From Gnetum montanum (lineage: Eukaryota > Streptophyta > Gnetopsida > Gnetales > Gnetaceae): a DNA stretch of 35,532 nt. Made by a program: the position numbers and the translations under genes. The stretch covers positions 661,978-697,509 of the forward strand of contig MNCI01000952.1 of the NCBI GenBank assembly GCA_015680685.1. The letters are read 5' to 3'. Below, piece by piece: positions 31,576 to 35,532 of the stretch. How positions within the stretch are numbered: position 1 is the first letter of the stretch; each line of letters starts with the position of its first letter. Under the pieces are notes generated by a model. The model was given only the letters and a program-made list of their open reading frames with translations. It searched no databases and was not told the origin of the DNA.

Positions 31576-32206
31576 AGTTCTGTACGCCGAGCACAATCCG
31601 CGCTCCGCCCATCGTGCCAACCAGCTGCATCCCTGCATCCACCGGGGCTTTACGTCCACCTTGTGTCCCTACACAACTACGTTAGACCGATGCATAACAT
31701 TTTGACTCTGTAATCCACTGTTTACGTTTGTTGTAAGTTCTTTTACAGTTTTACGTCAATTTGGCCCACGCTTCATTTACGCCTGTTTACGTTCACGCTC
31801 CGTTCACGTCCGTATACGCCCACACTGCTTACACTGTTTACATTTGCTTACGCTCTTTACACTTGTTTACGCTGTTCACGCTATTCACGCCTGTATACGC
31901 TTACGCTGGGCCTATATTTGTTTACGTTGTTTACGCCCGACCCTGTTTACGCCCCTTTACGCTTTCGGTCTGTCTGCGTCTATTTCACTGTTTACGCTCC
32001 GTTTACACATAACCCAACGTATAACACTTCGGTGGCGCTCGGGGAAATCCTTGTCTGATCCGCGTGCGGACCACCCAAGGTACCCTACCTTCGTGCATTC
32101 CAGCATGCCCTCAGGCGAAGGTAGAGTCATCTGTGCTCGTCCTGTGATCCCGCGGTCTTTGTTTTCCCTTCCAGCCGGGGACCGACAATTTCGGGCGGTA
32201 CAAAAA

Positions 32207-32224
32207 TTGGCGCTAGAAGGAGGG
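32207..32224 (+). promoter_or_regulatory. Primer binding site of element H
   Basis: TTGGCGCTAGAAGGAGGG, four bases after the LTR end. This TGGCGCTAGAAGGAG form is familiar from plant Tat-lineage elements. I do not assign the tRNA. Confidence 0.75.
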
Positions 32225-32508
32225 CCTCCGCTTAAACAGTTTGACTGCACGCTCCTCAGCGTTTACGCTCATCAACGTTTTCGCTGCCCTGTTTAAAGCC
32301 CCGACTCTCAGTGTCTACGCTTTCGATTCTTCAGCGTCTACGCTGCACATAATCCCTAACGTATATGCTGCACATAAACCCTAGCGTATACGCTGCACAC
32401 TTACGCCAGCGTTTACGCTACATACTTACCCTGTAGATTCGTCTACGCCAGTCGCATACACTACATTATCCAGTACATCAATCTCGCACACTCAAACCGT
32501 CTATCATC
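32225..32508 (+). other. Leader of element H
   Basis: Untranslated sequence between PBS and the gag start. It continues the GCGTCTACGC/TTTACGC motif series of the LTR (for example GCGTTTACGC near 32260 and 32411, and GCGTATACGC at 32384-32393). Confidence 0.5.
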
Positions 32509-35500
32509 ATGAATCCCATAAACATCACCGCTTCTACTACCCAGAACGTTAACATCTCAGACATAACGGCTGCCTAGCAATCTATCACATAACATATGGG
32601 AGGGCAATCCACAATGGGGCCCCGTCGGTCGTTGAGGTTGCAAGGGAGAGACCCTGCCGCTAACGTTATAACCCAAGACGAGTATAACTTCATCTGCATT
32701 AAGATGCAAGCCGGCCTGGCAGTAGATCGGGCTGAAATGGAAGTAAAAAGGTAATTTGAAATCTTTTACAGAGGGGGATACGAATTCATCCCTTCCGCAT
32801 ACGACGTAATCCCCATTCCAGAACAATTCTCGGAACTCTTTACGCAGCTCCTTCTGCACAGGAGCCAATCGCTAGGCCAAATTATGGCAGATCCACAACA
32901 GGACGAAGAGGACGAATTCGCTGCACAATCTGAGCATGAAGACTCCTACCATACTTTTAGTCCACATAACCACATGAACCCCATCTTTAACCCAGACGCA
33001 GGGGAGATCATACCCCTCCAACCCCTTAACTCTGCCCACACCCAAGCCTTGTTACAAGAAACATCCGCGTTAGCCTAGGTCCCTCCCCAGGGCAACTCTT
33101 TGCCCAACACCTTCCCTTTTACAGCTGCAGGTTCATCCTCACAAGCACCGCCCCCTCACAGTAACGTGGGAGTGACATTCCAATCCCAAGTGATAAGAAT
33201 GCCACATGTTATACCCATGTCCACATCTACCCACTACATCCCGCATGTCCAAACGCATACACCTCCTTTCACTGCCGTAATCCAACAAGGAGCCCCCTCG
33301 TACAACATGGCCGGACAATGGCCGATGATGAGCACGACATCGCAATAGATTTCCCACCACTATGTACCACCCCACACGTTGCCACCAGCTCATGTGCCCC
33401 AGGCACAGCCACGACCACAACAGCAACAACCTCCTCTTTATAATGTATTGCCCCTAGTGCCACCTACTGTACACTTTCCACAAACGCAACCACCAACAAC
33501 ACAACTTTCAGCCTTCCAATCCACCGTTCAACAGTCTAACCCATACAGTGTGCCACAAGCCCAAACCGCCATGCTCCCAAATGCTCAGAATTGGGCAGAT
33601 GTTAAAAGAATGATGCAGGAATTAACTGACGAGGTAAAACGCCTCAAGACAGCCGCTGACGGGGAGTTGAAGGTAGTAGACTTCTATAACGATGACCCCA
33701 TCAGCTCTTCCATCCCACCTTTAACTCTGCCCAAAGGCGTCTCCCTACCAACGCTAACCAAGTACAATGGGGAGACAGATCCTAACGCACATTTAATAAC
33801 GTTCAGGTTAGAGTGCGCACTGCTATGAGCATGGCCCCATGCAATTCTTCGCGTGTTTCCCATGTCCCTCTTGGGGAGAGCACTCGATTGGTATAGGGCG
33901 CTCCCAAGAAACTTTGTTTCCTCCTTGGAGAACCTACTACACCAGTTCGTGACCAGGTTCAAATATAACCTGAAACCTGAGGCCACACTAGACAGCCTCA
34001 TTCAGGTCAAGCAGGCACCGCTTGAATCGATCCAGAAATTTATTCAGAGGTGGAGTGCAGCCCTCAATGAGCTGCACGAGGAAATCTCCCAGACATACGT
34101 GCTCACTATATTGAAAGGGGCCGTCAACGATTTCTTTAAATCCAAGCTGTACTATCTAAATGCGCGCAATCTCAACCAAGCCTTTGAGCAAATTAAAAAC
34201 ATAGAAGAAGCAGCCCAAAACAGCAATGACCCAGCCTACATAGCCTTTAAAAATCAACATGTTAAAAAAGATAAATAAAAGGCTAAAACGACTATAGCAT
34301 CGATAGCAGGGGCACAACAACAAACTAGGTCGCTGCAAACCCTTGCTAATTATAATAAACCAACTCCAACGATTGTGCAAGAATCATCGTCACAGCATAA
34401 TCCAGCGAACCGCACACACAATTTTGAGAGGAAAGAACCCTCTCAATATACACCCCTGCCCATGAAGCCATCCCTGCTTTTTGATCAGCTCCTAAAGGCC
34501 GGTTTAATGCAGTATAAATAGTTATCTCCCACGGCCATCCAGAGACATGACCGGTTTTGTCAACTCGTTCAGAACCCAAGCCTAGCAACACCGGATGAGC
34601 CTCCTGTACCTAAAGGCTTCAGGATGGATCGCTTTTGCAATTACCATCAACGAAACAGGCACGGAACAGATTACTGTTTCACCTTGAAGCAAGACCTACA
34701 GCGAATGATCGATGAAGGCCAAATCACCTTCGACGAAGCAAACCCGATTCAACCGCAAAATCAAGCTATGGGGGTCTATAAAGATCCTTTAAACACTAAA
34801 GAGGCGCCATACACCATCAGTACAATCTGCCTTGACGAAGATTCTGAGCCATCTTACATTGACACCATATCTCCCGAATATACGTAGCAAACATCCAACA
34901 AACCTTTTGTAGTTCGCACACCTGTCCCTGCATCTACACCCGCACCCCGGCTGTCCCATCCTTTACAACAGCCGTATGTCGTTCAGATACCCCCAGCAGT
35001 GGCAACACCTAACACCACGACACGCGACAAGCCATATGTGGTGCGTGTCCCTCCCATCACTCCCCTAAACACAAAAACTCCGCATAACCGGTCTACTCCT
35101 TTTGTGGTCCGAGGACCCTCAGCAACCGCAACAGTAGAGGTCCAACCTTCACCGAAACCAACCCCATTTGTCATTAGAATACCCAAAGGTCCCCATGACT
35201 ACCAAGCCTCTGTGTCACAAACACAACGCCAACCTAAGCCCTACGTTGTTAGGGTACCTGTCCAGCCCTCTAACCAAGCACATCCAACAGTACAAGCGTC
35301 ACCCTGCCAGATCCCATATGTGGTAAAACTCCCAGGGCAACCCGAAATGCCAAAACCAACAGCACCTCCACGCCGCACGCGAGAACGTCCCGGAGATAGA
35401 CTCGCGCTTGAACGTATGGAGAAAGAGTGCCAAGGGTTAGCTCTGGGGCCACCTAAGCCCACTCCCCTCAACTCCGTGCCCATGTCATCATCTACCGATC

Positions 35501-35532
35501 AACCAAGCACAGGCAATGAAGGTGAGTCATCT
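32509..35532 (+). pseudogene. Gag (to window end) of Tat element H, stops only
   Basis: A single reading frame of 1008 codons runs from ATG 32509 to the window end with no frameshift. Nine stops interrupt it (32575, 32590, 32752, 33076, 33346, 33826, 34276, 34519, 34885), most explained by one C-to-T or G-to-A change. In order it has an N-terminal part with MNPINITASTTQNV, a Pro/Gln-rich linker (33100-33560), a short coiled coil (VKRMMQELTDEVKRLKTAA, about 33600-33655), and a capsid-like retrotransposon gag domain (LDWYRALPRNFV, then FVTRFKYNL and FIQRWSAALNEL, about 33840-34240). A zinc-finger-like C-x2-H-x4-H-x4-C motif (FCNYHQRNRHGTDYC, 34633-34677) follows, as in Tat gags. The tail carries seven PYVVRVP-type repeats. 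The protease lies beyond the window. Confidence 0.85.
34897..35340 (+). repeat. Seven PYVVRVP-type peptide repeats in H gag tail
   Basis: In-frame motifs KPFVVRTP, QPYVVQIP, KPYVVRVP, TPFVVRGP, TPFVIRIP, KPYVVRVP and IPYVVKLP occur at about 34900, 34969, 35029, 35095, 35161, 35236 and 35311, spaced 20 to 25 residues apart by Pro/Thr-rich linkers. The core pattern is Pro-aromatic-Val-Val/Ile-basic-x-Pro. The open frame is uninterrupted from 34888 to 35532. Confidence 0.85.

Larger units (their letters stand above)
30988..32202 (+). repeat. 5' LTR of element H (Tat lineage)
   Basis: About 1215 bp, TGTCTGACAAG to GGGCGGTACA. The TATA box TATAAATAG is at 31401-31409. It is GC-rich and CpG-rich compared with everything to its left. 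U3 contains four perfect GCGTATACGC palindromes, and R/U5 contains dozens of TTTACGC-type motifs. A PBS follows. Its left edge interrupts the RT of element G. Open frames inside it (for example 31844-32296) arise from low stop density and are not genes. Confidence 0.8.

Noticed and set aside
31089-32296. Several overlapping open frames in the H LTR
   Set aside because: They arise from the TACGC-rich repeat composition and low stop density, lie inside an LTR and overlap on both strands.

Overview
This looks like a repeat-filled stretch of a large nuclear plant genome. It is AT-rich and carries relics of plant Ty3/gypsy and Ty1/copia LTR retrotransposons, a tRNA-derived SINE and the 3' part of a plant receptor-like kinase pseudogene. 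A big, heavily methylated genome such as a gymnosperm would fit, but the sequence alone does not fix the species. I see no intact cellular gene, rRNA, functional tRNA or CRISPR array. Nearly all protein-like segments carry in-frame stops, many of which look like C-to-T or G-to-A changes (CAG/CAA to TAG/TAA, TGG to TAG/TGA). Letters A to H and P below are my own labels.

Layout. 1-3708: element A, minus strand, with 3' noncoding remnant, gag, primer binding site (PBS) and 5' LTR. 3772-4600: plus-strand LTR D of the same broad family, abutting a decayed minus-strand copia element (4601-6430). 6431-8317: mostly unassigned, containing the kinase pseudogene (about 7003-7490). 8318-12396: element P, a plus-strand Tat-type pol in the order protease, extra RNase H, RT, RNase H, integrase, with a SINE inside the integrase. 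12397-15317: element B (5' LTR, Asp-tRNA-type PBS, gag). It is cut by LTR E (15318-16247, minus), which is the 3' LTR of a body that carries no pol and instead one long coiled-coil ORF (16441-19327). 19329-19858: LTR F, which lies between that body and the 3' end of autonomous element G (minus, 19859-30987).

Element C (22192-29191) is a complete 7.0-kb element with two 813-bp LTRs. It sits inside the integrase gene of G, flanked by a 5-bp target duplication with one mismatch, and removing it rejoins the integrase reading frame. C carries gag and protease but no RT, RNase H or integrase, so it is probably non-autonomous. G, whose 3' noncoding region is homologous to that of C, is a candidate for the kind of helper that mobilised it. 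Element H (30988 to the window end, plus strand) interrupts the RT of G. It is a younger-looking, CpG-rich Tat-lineage element with a 1215-bp LTR and a 1008-codon gag frame broken only by substitutions.

The order of events inferred from nesting is: P is old; B lies at its 3' end; the E/F/G complex is inserted in B gag; C and H are inserted in G. The most interesting themes are the cluster of related elements without pol (A, C and the coiled-coil element) beside a full-pol relative, the possible shared-LTR tandem, and the palindromic CpG-containing arrays just upstream of the TATA box in several of the LTRs.
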